The notes beneath the pieces are model-generated. The model was not told where the DNA came from and made no database searches. It saw only the letters and a list, made by a program, of their open reading frames with translations. The translations under genes and the position numbers were made by a program. Below, piece by piece: positions 17,382 to 26,443 of a stretch of DNA of 64,000 nt (position 1 is its first letter; each line of letters begins with the position of its first letter). Origin of the DNA: WHTX01 sp038255145 (GTDB lineage Bacteria; Actinomycetota; Acidimicrobiia; Acidimicrobiales; CAIXPF01); the NCBI GenBank assembly GCA_038255145.1, contig JBBSLP010000014.1, positions 1 to 64,000 of the forward strand, written 5' to 3'.

Positions 17382-19094
17382 TCAGCGACGGGGGATGTGG
17401 AGGGCGGCGTCGTGGAGGCCGCCGCAGTGGAGCACGCACGTTCCCCGTCGGTTGCGGGCGTAGCCGGCGGGGAACTGGCCGGTCAGCGGGTTGCGGGGGA
17501 AGAACCAGCGCCCGGCCACGTCCAGGCGCAGACCGTCGCCGGCCCGGAAGCGGGTGGCCTGGGCCCCGAGCTCGATGTCGCAGGCCACGACCTGGCCCGC
17601 CTGCAGCGGCTGGCGCCGGTCGTGGGGGTGGAAGGGGGACCAGGGCAGGGAGCGATCGGGGTCGATGCTCCGATGGGACGCGGCCAACATGCCCTGGGAC
17701 ACCAGGGCCCGGTCGAAGCCATAGGAACCTTGGAAGCCCACGATCCCCGTGGAGCGCGAAGACCCGGTGGAGCGTGAAGGACCCGCCCGGCGCAGCTTGC
17801 GCACACCGGCGAACAACAGCAGGTCATCCGCCCCCCTGGCCTCGACCCAGAGGCGCAGCCACATGGGCCCCACCAGGTCGGTGTCCTCCTCGAAGCGGTA
17901 GGTGAAGCTGGCCCGGCCCCGGCGCACGTCGAAGGAGACCTCGCCGGCCAACGGTGGCTCCTCGGGGGCCAGGTAGCCGGCGGCGGCCAGGTGCAGGGGC
18001 TCCCAGCGGGTGCCGGGCGGGGGCCAGTCGTCCTCGCCCCGCACGTCGACAACGGTGGAGGCGTCCTCGCGCACCTCGACCCGGACCCGGGGCTCACGGT
18101 CCATGCCGTTGTCGGCGTCCTTGAGCACGTGGTCGAAGAACTTCAGCTGGTGGGCCAGCGCGTCGGCCCCGTAGTAGGTGGCCCACTTCGGTCCCCGGTG
18201 GGTGTAGAGCCACTTGCGGGTCGAGCCCATGCGGCGGAACCCCTCGAAGGAGCCCCGGCTGTGCAGGTTGTGGTCCGAGAAGCTGGCGCACACCAGGGCG
18301 GGGACGTCGATGCGCTCGAGGTCACGGTCCCGAGCCGCCCACCACTGGTCGTACAGCTCCCGGCGGCGCTGCTGGCCGATGATGCCCACCTTGCTGCGGC
18401 GCTGCGCCGCCAAGCCGGCGGTGAACAGCCGGACGAAGCCCCGTTCGGCCACCCCCCCGGGGCGCAGGAAGTCGCGGTAGGCGTCGGTGAAGCCCTCCCA
18501 CGGGCAGATGGCGGCCAGGTGGGCGGGGCGTTCGGCCGCCGCGGCCCACTGGGTGATGGCCAGGTAGGACACCCCGTTCATGCCCACCCGCCCGGTCGAC
18601 CACGGCTGGGTGCCGGCCCACTCGACCAGGTCGGCCACGTCGCGGCCCTCCTGCTCGGACAGCAGCTGGCCCACCCCGTCGGAGTGGCCCCAGCCCCGCA
18701 GGTCGGCGTTGACCACCACGTAACCACGGGGCACCCAGAAGGCGGGGTCGGGGGCCTCCCAGCTGGTGAGGGCCGACAGGGTGAAGGGCACGGTCTGGGG
18801 CAGCAGGCGGAACTGGCGGGGAGGGCCGAAGCTGCCGTCCCCGCGCCGCGGGGGAAGGGTGGCGTCCTTGCCGTAGGGGTGGGCGCTCAGCAGCACGGGC
18901 CGGGGCCCGTCGTCGACCGCAGGGCGGAACACGTTCACCCGCAGGGTGGTGCCGTCGCGCACGACCACCTCGACGTCACGCTCCACGACGACCTCAGCCG
19001 GGGGCGGGGTGACGGTGACCAGCGGCCGGCGGCCCAGGCGCAGCCGTGGCACCAGGTGGCCGCCGACGTACCGATCACCTCTGAGCCTGCCCAT
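17382..19094 (-). CDS. CocE/NonD-family hydrolase (X-Pro dipeptidyl-peptidase S15 type)
   Basis: 570 residues. The S15/CocE layout is visible: alpha/beta-hydrolase domain with DLRGWGHSDG (131-140) and nucleophile GMNGVSYLA (Ser176), a helical cap, and a C-terminal jelly-roll domain (about 340-570). Members hydrolyse ester or peptide bonds such as those in cocaine, cephalosporin side chains and amino-acid esters; the true substrate is unknown. The ATG at 19094 is chosen because AGGAGAGGG precedes it by about eight bases; an upstream GTG at 19115 lacks this. Confidence 0.9.
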   Translation of the reverse strand: MGRLRGDRYVGGHLVPRLRLGRRPLVTVTPPPAEVVVERDVEVVVRDGTTLRVNVFRPAVDDGPRPVLLSAHPYGKDATLPPRRGDGSFGPPRQFRLLPQTVPFTLSALTSWEAPDPAFWVPRGYVVVNADLRGWGHSDGVGQLLSEQEGRDVADLVEWAGTQPWSTGRVGMNGVSYLAITQWAAAAERPAHLAAICPWEGFTDAYRDFLRPGGVAERGFVRLFTAGLAAQRRSKVGIIGQQRRRELYDQWWAARDRDLERIDVPALVCASFSDHNLHSRGSFEGFRRMGSTRKWLYTHRGPKWATYYGADALAHQLKFFDHVLKDADNGMDREPRVRVEVREDASTVVDVRGEDDWPPPGTRWEPLHLAAAGYLAPEEPPLAGEVSFDVRRGRASFTYRFEEDTDLVGPMWLRLWVEARGADDLLLFAGVRKLRRAGPSRSTGSSRSTGIVGFQGSYGFDRALVSQGMLAASHRSIDPDRSLPWSPFHPHDRRQPLQAGQVVACDIELGAQATRFRAGDGLRLDVAGRWFFPRNPLTGQFPAGYARNRRGTCVLHCGGLHDAALHIPRR

Positions 19095-19161
19095 GCGCGC
19101 CCTCTCCTGTGCCACGGTCGTCGCGGTCGCCGCCGCACGGTAGGCGACCGCCTACGCTCAG

Positions 19162-19371
19162 GTGCAGGTGGCCGCGCCGACGATCCTCTTCCCCGACCGG
19201 CGCCTGGCGCCGCTGCCTGCGCTCGTCCGCCGCGTCGGGCTGGCCCTGGGCACCCTCGTGCTGGTCGCCGTGGTCACCTGGCTGGGCCGGGACGGCTACC
19301 GCGACGCCGACGGTGACCCGCTCAGCCCCCTCGATGCCCTGTACTACGCCAGCGTCACCGTGACCACCTGA
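19162..19371 (+). pseudogene. Truncated potassium channel (N-terminal fragment)
   Basis: 69 codons. A hydrophobic helix (about residues 25-42, GLALGTLVLVAVVTWLG) is followed by LDALYYASVTVTT and then a TGA stop. In two-TM potassium channels this segment continues straight into the selectivity filter TTGYGD, which is absent here, as is TM2 and any RCK domain. I checked the following bases in the other forward frames and did not find GYGD or a second helix. It therefore looks like the relic of an ion channel gene. A small functional membrane protein is less likely. Confidence 0.7.
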
Positions 19372-19436
19372 GCTGCCGATGATGCCCCGGAGATGCCCCG
19401 GCGATGCCGGTCGGGGCGGTCGGCGGGGGCCGGACG

Positions 19437-20384
19437 TCAGCCCAGCGACCGGCGCAGGCGGCGTTCGAGGACCTCACGCTCGCCCAGGCGGTGGCGCAGC
19501 AGACGCTCGAGGCCGCCGATGGGCACCAGGTTCTGCGGGGCCCGGGGGTCCTTGACGGGGGAGGACGCGTACAGGGGCAGGGTCGCGGTGGCCCGATCGG
19601 CCAGGGTCACGGCCTCGGCCAGGGACACGCCCGATGAGGCCTCGCCCCGGACGATCCCGTCCCAGCCCCGCTGGTGGGGCCCGGGCAGCCGGGCGTACCA
19701 CGACCAGCGCTGGCGGCGGGAGGCCACGGCGAACAGCGGGGTGCGCTCGCCCGGGGCCAGGGCGGCGATGACCGCCTCGGGGCCGGGGGGCAGGTAGCTG
19801 ACCTCGTGGCTCTTCACGTAGCCGACCACGGCGCCACCGTGCTGGTGCTCCCCGCCCCGCAGGGGCCCGTCCACCACCACCAGCTCGTCCCTCCCTCCCA
19901 ACAGGCCCGCGGCTGCAGCTGCGGTCACCGCCACCTCCAGCTCCTGGCGGGCCCGGCCCACGGCCTCGACCAGGGCGGCCCCCGTGGCCCCGCAGACCCG
20001 CCACCGGTAGGGGTCGGTGGGGCCGGGATCGGCCGCCGAGCACGCCACCCGGTCCAAGCGGGGGTCGACGAGCACGGCACCACCCAGCCCGGCCCGTACC
20101 GCGGCGGCACCGACCGAGGCGAAGACGACGGGCACGGGTGGGCCCCCGCCTCCATCGGGCCCGTCGACGCCGTCGAGCTCGCCGAAGGCGTCGATGCGCT
20201 GGACCCCGTCGACCACGAGGATGGACCGGTCGGGGCCGATGGTGGGCCGCCGGGGCGCCCACGCCGCCGCGGGCACCTCGACATCGGTGTCGACGTCACC
20301 CGACGCCTCCCCCCGCTCGCCACCAGCGCTGTCGTAGTCGGGCGACCACGCCCGCAACCGCAGCTCAGCCACGGGTCTGGTCAC
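19437..20384 (-). CDS. nurA: NurA-domain nuclease
   Basis: 315 residues. NurA family features: ILVVDGVQRID (Asp59, metal-binding motif I), LVVVDGPLRGG (Asp172, motif II), VGYVKSHEVSYLP (187-199) and a C-terminal LYASSPVKDPRAPQNL block ending in a helical segment. NurA is a 5'-3' exo/endonuclease that works with the HerA translocase in archaeal DNA-end resection. Here it lies 12 bp downstream of sbcC, with sbcD and a HerA-like gene beyond, which strongly supports the call. The assignment is by motif and neighbourhood; overall similarity to archaeal NurA is probably low. Confidence 0.75.
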   Translation of the reverse strand: MTRPVAELRLRAWSPDYDSAGGERGEASGDVDTDVEVPAAAWAPRRPTIGPDRSILVVDGVQRIDAFGELDGVDGPDGGGGPPVPVVFASVGAAAVRAGLGGAVLVDPRLDRVACSAADPGPTDPYRWRVCGATGAALVEAVGRARQELEVAVTAAAAAGLLGGRDELVVVDGPLRGGEHQHGGAVVGYVKSHEVSYLPPGPEAVIAALAPGERTPLFAVASRRQRWSWYARLPGPHQRGWDGIVRGEASSGVSLAEAVTLADRATATLPLYASSPVKDPRAPQNLVPIGGLERLLRHRLGEREVLERRLRRSLG

Positions 20385-20396
20385 CGGGCACGGCCG

Positions 20397-22811
20397 TCAC
20401 GCGCCGACCCGGGTGACGGTGGCCGTGGTCGGGCCCTTGGCCACCTCGAAGCGGACGGGGAGGCGCTCGGCGAGGTCGCGCACGTGGCTGACCAGGCCCA
20501 CCATGCGGCCCCGACTGCCCAGCTCCTCGATGGCGGCGGCGACCACATCGAGGGTCTCGGGGTCGAGCGTGCCGAAGCCCTCGTCGAGGAACAGCGACTC
20601 GAGGCGGGCCGAACCCCCCGCGGCCAGGTCGACGACCTGGTCGGCCAGGGCCAGAGCCAGGGCCAACGAGGCCAGGAAGGTCTCCCCGCCCGACAGGGTG
20701 CGCACGCCGCGCACGGTGTCGGCGTTGCGGTGGTCGACCACGGAGAAGTCCCGACGCTCGTCGAGGCGCAGCGAGTACGCCCCGCCCGACAGCTCGTGGA
20801 GCAGGCCCGTGGCCCCGGCCACCAGGCGCTCGAAGGCCTCACCCAACAGCCAGCGCTGGAAGCGGTCGGCCCGCAGGTGCAGGGCCAGGTCGCGGGCCAC
20901 GGCCTCGTCGCCCGCCGCCGCCGTGTGCTCCTCGGTCAGCCGCAGCCGGCGTTCGAGCTCGGCCACCAGGCGTGACAGGTCGGCCGCGGCCGCTTCGCGA
21001 GCCGACACCACCCGGTCCCGGACCGGGTTGCGACCGGTCGCGGCCCCCAGGGCCAGGGCCCGGGCCTCGTAGTCGGCGGTCAGGGTGACCACGGCCGAGC
21101 GGGCCCCCTCGACCTCGGCCCGGGCCGCGTCGGCCTCGTCGCTGGCCTCGTCCCGGCGCGTCGCCGCCCAGGCCATGAGGGCCTGCCAGTCCTGGCCCAG
21201 GTCGCGGCGCCCGGCCCGGGGTGGCCCGTAGCGGCCCAGCTTGTCCCTGGTGTCGTCGAGGGCGGTCCACGCCGCCCGTTCCCGGGCGTCGAGCGCGGCC
21301 ACGGCGTCGCGGGCCCCGGTCACGGCCCGCCGGGCCGCCACCAGGGAACGTCGGGCCGCGGCGGTTGCGTCGGCCGCCGCGGCTGCGGCCTTGGCCGCCA
21401 CCTCGAGCTCGGCGGGGGTGGGCCGGCCCAGCACGACGGCCTCGACCGCGGCCAGTTGCTCGCTGCGCTCGGCCAGGAGGGTCTCGAAGCGGGCCTGGTC
21501 CCGCTGGGCGGCGGTGGCCGCCTCCCGGGCCGCCCTGACCCGGGCGGTAGCCAGCTCGACGACGGCCCGGGCCTCGGCCAGGGTCCCGGCCGCCTCGTCG
21601 TCGTCGATGTGCTCACCGTCGAGGGGGTTGCCGCACACGGGGCAGGGGTCGCCGGCGGTCAGGCCCTCGGTCAGGGCCGCGGCCAGGTCGGCGGTGCGGG
21701 CGTGCTCCAGGTGGTCCTGGGCCGCCTGGGCCACCGCCTCGGCCTGGGCCTGGGCGTCGAGCAGGGCGTCGGCCGTCGCGGCCTGCTCGGCCACCTTGGC
21801 CGACCCCGTGGCCAGGCGGCCCACCAGCTCGTCGCGCTGTCGCCAGCGGGCCCGGTCGGCGTCGATGGCGTCGATCCCGGGGAGGGCGGCGGCGGCGGCC
21901 TCGGCCGCTTCTGCGCCGGCCTCGGCGACGGCCAACGCCACCTCGGCCCCGGTCAGGGCCCGACGGGCCTCGGCCACCAGGTCGGCCAGCCCACCGAGCC
22001 CGTCGGGGGCCCGCACCCGACCCAGGGCGGTGACCGCGCCCATGGCCTCCTTCTGGCGCACCAGGGCTGCGGCTTCGGTGTCCTCCAGCCGGTCGAGCTC
22101 CTCCCGGGTGGCGTCGATGGCGCCCAGCAGCTCGTCGAGACCGCCCACCCGCGTGGCCAGGTCGTCCCGACGGCCCTCGTCGAGCCCGGCGGCGACGGCG
22201 ATGTCGGCCAGGGAGGCCTCGATGGCCTCGCGCCGGCCCCGCGATGCGGCCTGGCGCTCACCGGCCAGGCGGGCCATGCGCCCGTAGACGCCCAGGCCCA
22301 GCAGGCGGACGAGCAGCTCCTGGCGTTCCGACGGCTTGGCGTGCAGGAAGCGGGCGAACTGCCCCTGGGGCAGGACCACGCAGGTGGTGAAGTGCTCGTA
22401 GGACAGCCCCAGCAGCTGCTCGACCCCGGCGGTGACCCCGTCGGCGTCCCCGGCCAGGACCTCGACGGTGCCGTCAGCCCCGTGGCGCTCGAAGCGGGCC
22501 TCCTTGGTGGTTGCTCCGCCGCTGGCTGTGGCTCGCACCACCCGGGCCACCACGTAGCGCTGGGGACCCACGGCGAACGTCAGGTGGACCCGCGCTTCGG
22601 TGGCCTGCTGGGAGATGACCGGGGCCACCAGGTTCTTGTTGGCGTAGCGGGGCACCGAGCCGTAGAGGGCGAAGATGATGGCGTCGATGAGGGAGGACTT
22701 GCCCGCCCCCGTCGGCCCCCAGAAGGCGAAGAGGTCGGCGTCGGTGAAGTCGACGGTGGTGGGCTCCCGGAAGGCGGTGAAGCCCTCGAGCTCGAGGCGC
22801 TCAGGCCGCAT
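20397..22811 (-). CDS. sbcC: SbcC/Rad50-type ATPase
   Basis: 804 residues. Walker A GPTGAGKSS (32-40), Q-loop LPQGQFARFL (148-156), long Ala/Glu/Arg coiled coils, zinc hook CPVC (390-393), then a second coiled coil, signature LSGGE near 713 and Walker B LFLDEGFGTLD near 745. The ABC-type head binds the Mre11-like SbcD nuclease and holds DNA ends. Its start overlaps the sbcD stop by 11 bases, so the subunits are translationally coupled. It is somewhat shorter than E. coli SbcC (1048), closer to archaeal Rad50 length. Confidence 0.95.
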   Translation of the reverse strand: MRPERLELEGFTAFREPTTVDFTDADLFAFWGPTGAGKSSLIDAIIFALYGSVPRYANKNLVAPVISQQATEARVHLTFAVGPQRYVVARVVRATASGGATTKEARFERHGADGTVEVLAGDADGVTAGVEQLLGLSYEHFTTCVVLPQGQFARFLHAKPSERQELLVRLLGLGVYGRMARLAGERQAASRGRREAIEASLADIAVAAGLDEGRRDDLATRVGGLDELLGAIDATREELDRLEDTEAAALVRQKEAMGAVTALGRVRAPDGLGGLADLVAEARRALTGAEVALAVAEAGAEAAEAAAAALPGIDAIDADRARWRQRDELVGRLATGSAKVAEQAATADALLDAQAQAEAVAQAAQDHLEHARTADLAAALTEGLTAGDPCPVCGNPLDGEHIDDDEAAGTLAEARAVVELATARVRAAREAATAAQRDQARFETLLAERSEQLAAVEAVVLGRPTPAELEVAAKAAAAAADATAAARRSLVAARRAVTGARDAVAALDARERAAWTALDDTRDKLGRYGPPRAGRRDLGQDWQALMAWAATRRDEASDEADAARAEVEGARSAVVTLTADYEARALALGAATGRNPVRDRVVSAREAAAADLSRLVAELERRLRLTEEHTAAAGDEAVARDLALHLRADRFQRWLLGEAFERLVAGATGLLHELSGGAYSLRLDERRDFSVVDHRNADTVRGVRTLSGGETFLASLALALALADQVVDLAAGGSARLESLFLDEGFGTLDPETLDVVAAAIEELGSRGRMVGLVSHVRDLAERLPVRFEVAKGPTTATVTRVGA

Positions 22812-23982
22812 CGCCCACCTCCTCCCCCGCAGCGTCGGCGTCGGCCCTGGCCTCTTCCAGCAGGTCTCCGAACAGGGCCTCGAGCCGGGGGTCCTCGACC
22901 CGGCGGCCCCCCAGGTACTCGGCGAACAGCTCCTGGGGCGAGCGCACCAGTCGGCCCTCGGCTGCGGGGGCGGCGGCGACGGCGTCAGCCCGCACCAGGC
23001 TGACGTCCACGGCGTGGGGGAACAGGTCGCGCACCTCGTCGGCCAGACCGGTGCGGGCCGGTTCGTCGACCACCACCCGGAGCCAGTCGTCCCCGGTGCG
23101 TCCGACGTGGGCGCCGAGCTCGGCCAGGGTACCCACCAGGGTCCGCAGGCTGCGCCCCGAGGTCAGGGCCACGGGGGTGACGCGGGCGGGCCGACCGGGG
23201 GCCACGTCGATGACCAGGGCGGCCTTGTCGTCGGCCGATTCGCCGAAGTCGAGCTGCAGGGGGGAGCCCGGGTACCAGGTGGGGGCGGGCCCGTCGACCT
23301 TCTGGCGACGGTGGAGGTGGCCCAGGGCCACGTACTGCAGGGTCGTGGGGAAGACCTGGGAGGGCACGGCGTAGTCGAGGACGGTGTGGGCGTGGCGCTC
23401 TCCCCCACCCATGGTCCCGCCCAGGGCGAGGACGTGGCCCACCAGCAGGTTGACCGCGGATGCCGGGGCGTCGCGGCACAGGGCGTCGACCACCAGGCGC
23501 ATGCGCCCGGCGTAGGCCTGCTGGTGCTCGGCCCCGTCGCGGGCCAACAGGTCGGCCGCGGTGACCACGTAGCGCTGGGACAGCCACGGCAGCAGGGCGA
23601 TGCGGGCGGGCTGGCCGCCCACGTCGAGCTCGAGCACGCCGCCGTCGGCCGGGCGGGCCACCTGGGAGGCGATGTGCACCCGGGCCAGGGCGAAGAGGGC
23701 CTGGAGGGCGGCCAGGCGGCGGGGGTTGTCGTGGTTGCCGGCCACGACGACGACGTGGCGGTGGCGACCGGCCAGGTCGAGCAGGGCCCGGTAGACGAGC
23801 TGCTCGGCGTCGGGGGCCGGGGAGGCGGTGTCGAACAGGTCCCCGGCCACGATGACCAGGTCCACGGCCTCGCTGTCGGCCACGTCCACGAGCTCGTCGA
23901 GGACGGCCTCGTGCTCGTCGAGGCGGCTGCGACCCCGCAGCAGCTTGCCCACGTGCCAGTCCGCGGTGTGCAGGATCCGCAT
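22801..23982 (-). CDS. sbcD: SbcD/Mre11-type exonuclease
   Basis: 393 residues. The calcineurin-like metallophosphoesterase motifs are complete: HTADWHVGK (5-13), AGDLFDT (46-52), GNHD (82-85), then GHVLA and GHLHRRQ in the second half. With SbcC it forms a nuclease that trims hairpins and protein-blocked ends. It starts 123 bp from the oppositely oriented deazaflavin oxidoreductase gene. On the same strand beyond that gene lies herA. Confidence 0.95.
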   Translation of the reverse strand: MRILHTADWHVGKLLRGRSRLDEHEAVLDELVDVADSEAVDLVIVAGDLFDTASPAPDAEQLVYRALLDLAGRHRHVVVVAGNHDNPRRLAALQALFALARVHIASQVARPADGGVLELDVGGQPARIALLPWLSQRYVVTAADLLARDGAEHQQAYAGRMRLVVDALCRDAPASAVNLLVGHVLALGGTMGGGERHAHTVLDYAVPSQVFPTTLQYVALGHLHRRQKVDGPAPTWYPGSPLQLDFGESADDKAALVIDVAPGRPARVTPVALTSGRSLRTLVGTLAELGAHVGRTGDDWLRVVVDEPARTGLADEVRDLFPHAVDVSLVRADAVAAAPAAEGRLVRSPQELFAEYLGGRRVEDPRLEALFGDLLEEARADADAAGEEVGDAA

Positions 23983-24105
23983 GGCCCCGAACGCTACCCA
24001 GGGGGTGTGACCTTCTCGGTGACCCGGTCCCGTCCGTCGCTAGCTTGCGCAACAGAACGTGCTGATGAGAAACGTGTTGTCCCGAAAGAAGAGAGAGGTC
24101 CCCAC

Positions 24106-24552
24106 ATGGCAGTTGCACCCGAGATCCCGGCCTGGACCAACGACTTCAACCGCAAGGTGGCCGAGGACTTCCGGGCCAACGACGGCAAGGTCGGTCCCCC
24201 CTTCGAGGGCGCGCCGATGATCCTGCTGTGGACCACGGGGGCGAAGTCGGGCAAGACCTACCTGGCCCCCCTCGTCTACCAGGCCGACGGCGACCGGGTG
24301 CTCATCTTCGCCTCCAAGGCCGGCGCCCCCACCAACCCCGACTGGTACCACAACCTGGTGGCCAACCCGACGGTGACCGTCGAGGTGGCCAAGGCCGACG
24401 GCGTGGACACCTACGAGGCCACGGCGACCGAGGTCAAGGGCGACGAGCGCGACGCCCTGTACCGCCGCCAGGTCGAGCTCATGCCCGGCTTCGGTGACTA
24501 CGAGGCCAAGACCAGCCGCACCATCCCCGTCATCTCCATCACCAAGAACTAG
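24106..24552 (+). CDS. Deazaflavin (F420)-dependent nitroreductase-family oxidoreductase
   Basis: 148 residues of the DUF385/Ddn family. Typical features are the N-terminal IPAWTNDFNRKVAEDFR helix, LLWTTGAKSGKTYLAPL (the TTGAKSG block), VFASKAG and NPDWYHNLVANP, then PT.TVEV. Members bind F420 in actinobacteria and reduce quinones or nitro compounds; specificity is unknown. The ATG at 24106 follows GAGAGAGGTCCCC. It stands alone on the plus strand between sbcD and herA, interrupting the end-resection cluster. Confidence 0.9.
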   Translation: MAVAPEIPAWTNDFNRKVAEDFRANDGKVGPPFEGAPMILLWTTGAKSGKTYLAPLVYQADGDRVLIFASKAGAPTNPDWYHNLVANPTVTVEVAKADGVDTYEATATEVKGDERDALYRRQVELMPGFGDYEAKTSRTIPVISITKN

Positions 24553-24567
24553 GTCGCTTCGCTCCCA

Positions 24568-24588
24568 CCCGGGGGCTCCGCCCCCGGG
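24568..24588. terminator. GC-rich hairpin terminator between convergent genes
   Basis: A 9-bp perfect stem (CCCGGGGGC and its complement) with a TCC loop, just after the oxidoreductase stop and before the herA 3' end. Its compact form and position support termination for one or both genes. The following bases to 24656 hold no gene. Confidence 0.65.
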
Positions 24589-24656
24589 GACCCCCGTACT
24601 GCGTCGTGCGCCTGCGGCGCGCTGTCTGCTGGTCGGCCCGGCAGGGTTCGCTGCGC

Positions 24657-26333
24657 TCACCGCCGGCCGGGCAGGCCGCTGAAGGGGTCTTCGGGTTGGG
24701 TCGAGGCGGGGTTGTGCCCGGCCTCGACCGAGCGGGTGGCCCAGGCCGGGAAGGGGAACTGGCAGAGCACGGGCACGGGCAGCGACGGCTGGGCCACGAA
24801 CATGGAACCGGGCTTGAGCAGGGTGGCCCGGGCCCGTTGCGAGCCGGGGAGGAAGCCGTACTCCTGCCGTGAGGCCTCGGCGTTGTCGAGGCGGCCGACG
24901 ACGCGGATGGCCGAGTTGGCCACCACCCGGCGCTCGACCTCGGAGGCCGTCTGCTGGCAGCCGATGAGGACGATGCCCATGGACCGCCCCCGCTCGGCCA
25001 CGTCGAGCAGGATCTCCTTGATGGGGCTGGCCCCCTCCCGGGGCGCGTACTTGTTGAGCTCGTCGAGGACCACGAACAGCAGGGGCTTGGCGCTGCCCGA
25101 GCGCTCCTTGGCGTCGAAGGCCCGCCGCAGCACGACCCCGACCACGAAACGCTTGGCCCGGTCGTTGAGGTTGTGGAGGTCGACCACGCTGACCTGGGCC
25201 GAGTCGGTCTCGATGCGGTGGCGGTCGGGGTGGGCCACGTCGGCGCGCACCAGGTGGTCGAGGTGGCGCACCGAGGCGTGCAGGCGGCGCACGAAGGCGT
25301 GGACCGTGCCCTGGCCCACGGCCCGGCCCGCCCACTCCCCGGCGTCGTCGTCGGACACCCGGCGCTCGATCAGTTCGACCAGGTCCCGGAAGGTGCGGCA
25401 GCGCTCGCCGTCCACGCTGATGGTGCCGTCGCCGGCGGGGCGGGCGTCACGGCGGAGCTTGGCCGTCACCGTGTGCACGACGATGGTGTACTGCTGGCGG
25501 TCGTCCTCGGCGTCGGCGAACAGGTAGGGCATCAGCTCGTCGCGGCAGAACTCCTCCAACGTCCAGAAGAACGAGGTCACCCCCTCGGCCCGGCTGGTCA
25601 CGTCGGGCACCGCGGCGGCGTCCCCCCGGCGGGGCGGGGCGAAGACCGAGACCGACTGGAAGGCCCCGGGTTCGAGGCCGAGCTTGAGGTAGCGGTCGCG
25701 CTGGTCGGGCTGCAGGCGGGTGTTGGGGTGGTCGAGGAAGAGCAGGTCCTCGCCCTTGACGTTGAAGATCAGGGCCCGGGTGCCGGTGGTCTCGGCGCCG
25801 AGCACCCCGGAGTGGAACAGCGAGTAGAGCAGGAAGGTGGCGTAGCTGGTCTTGGTGGCCACCCCGGAGATGCCCGAGATGTTGACGTGGGCGCCCCGGC
25901 TGCCGTCGAGGAAGCCGAGGTCGATGTGGACGGGCTCGTCGTCGCGGGACAGCCCGGCGGGCACGAGGGCGTCCATGCCGTCCTCGCCCAGGGCCGCTTC
26001 CCGCTCGGCGCCTGTGGCCCGGCGCACGGCCGAACCGGGCAGCGGCGGCACGAAGATCTCGGGCTCGAACCGGGTGACCTGGACCAACGCCGCCTCGGCC
26101 ACCTCGGCAGGGAGCTGACCATCGGCCACCAGGAACACGTCGGAGTCGTAGCGGGCCCCCTCGTGGCGGGCCCGGACCTGGGTGACGATGCCGTACATGA
26201 GCACCACCCGGCCGTCGGGCAGGGTGCGCTCCGTCGCCATGACGTCGTCGAGCTGGATGGTGCACCCCGGGGCGACCCCGACCCAGAACTCGAGGGGGGT
26301 GGCGTCCTCGGTCCCCAGCACCCGACCGATCAT
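24657..26333 (-). CDS. herA: HerA-like ATP-binding translocase
   Basis: 558 residues. An N-terminal HAS-barrel-like region (about 1-95) is followed by a RecA/FtsK-like ATPase domain. The P-loop region reads GISGVATKTS (154-163), where the family's Gly before the Lys is replaced by Thr. Walker B is LLFVVLDELNKYAP around residue 400, followed by ERGRSMGIVLIGCQQTAS, the sensor block typical of HerA/DUF87. HerA is a hexameric translocase that drives NurA. Its place beside sbcD-sbcC-nurA supports the role. The ATG at 26331-26333 gives the expected MIGRVLGTEDATP start; a GTG at 26357 would add eight residues. Confidence 0.8.
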   Translation of the reverse strand: MIGRVLGTEDATPLEFWVGVAPGCTIQLDDVMATERTLPDGRVVLMYGIVTQVRARHEGARYDSDVFLVADGQLPAEVAEAALVQVTRFEPEIFVPPLPGSAVRRATGAEREAALGEDGMDALVPAGLSRDDEPVHIDLGFLDGSRGAHVNISGISGVATKTSYATFLLYSLFHSGVLGAETTGTRALIFNVKGEDLLFLDHPNTRLQPDQRDRYLKLGLEPGAFQSVSVFAPPRRGDAAAVPDVTSRAEGVTSFFWTLEEFCRDELMPYLFADAEDDRQQYTIVVHTVTAKLRRDARPAGDGTISVDGERCRTFRDLVELIERRVSDDDAGEWAGRAVGQGTVHAFVRRLHASVRHLDHLVRADVAHPDRHRIETDSAQVSVVDLHNLNDRAKRFVVGVVLRRAFDAKERSGSAKPLLFVVLDELNKYAPREGASPIKEILLDVAERGRSMGIVLIGCQQTASEVERRVVANSAIRVVGRLDNAEASRQEYGFLPGSQRARATLLKPGSMFVAQPSLPVPVLCQFPFPAWATRSVEAGHNPASTQPEDPFSGLPGRR

Positions 26334-26443
26334 CGGAGCTCGCGGGGAAGGGTCCACGGACGGTGAGGCTAAAGGGTCGGGCCCGCCGCCGGGACGTGAC
26401 CAGGGTCCAGGGTGGGACGGCGACGGCGGGCCGGGAACGGGGG

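Noticed and set aside
19393..19797. Plus-strand frame after the channel fragment, possibly the rest of the channel.
   Set aside because: No GYGD and no hydrophobic helix; Arg/Ser-rich shadow of nurA.
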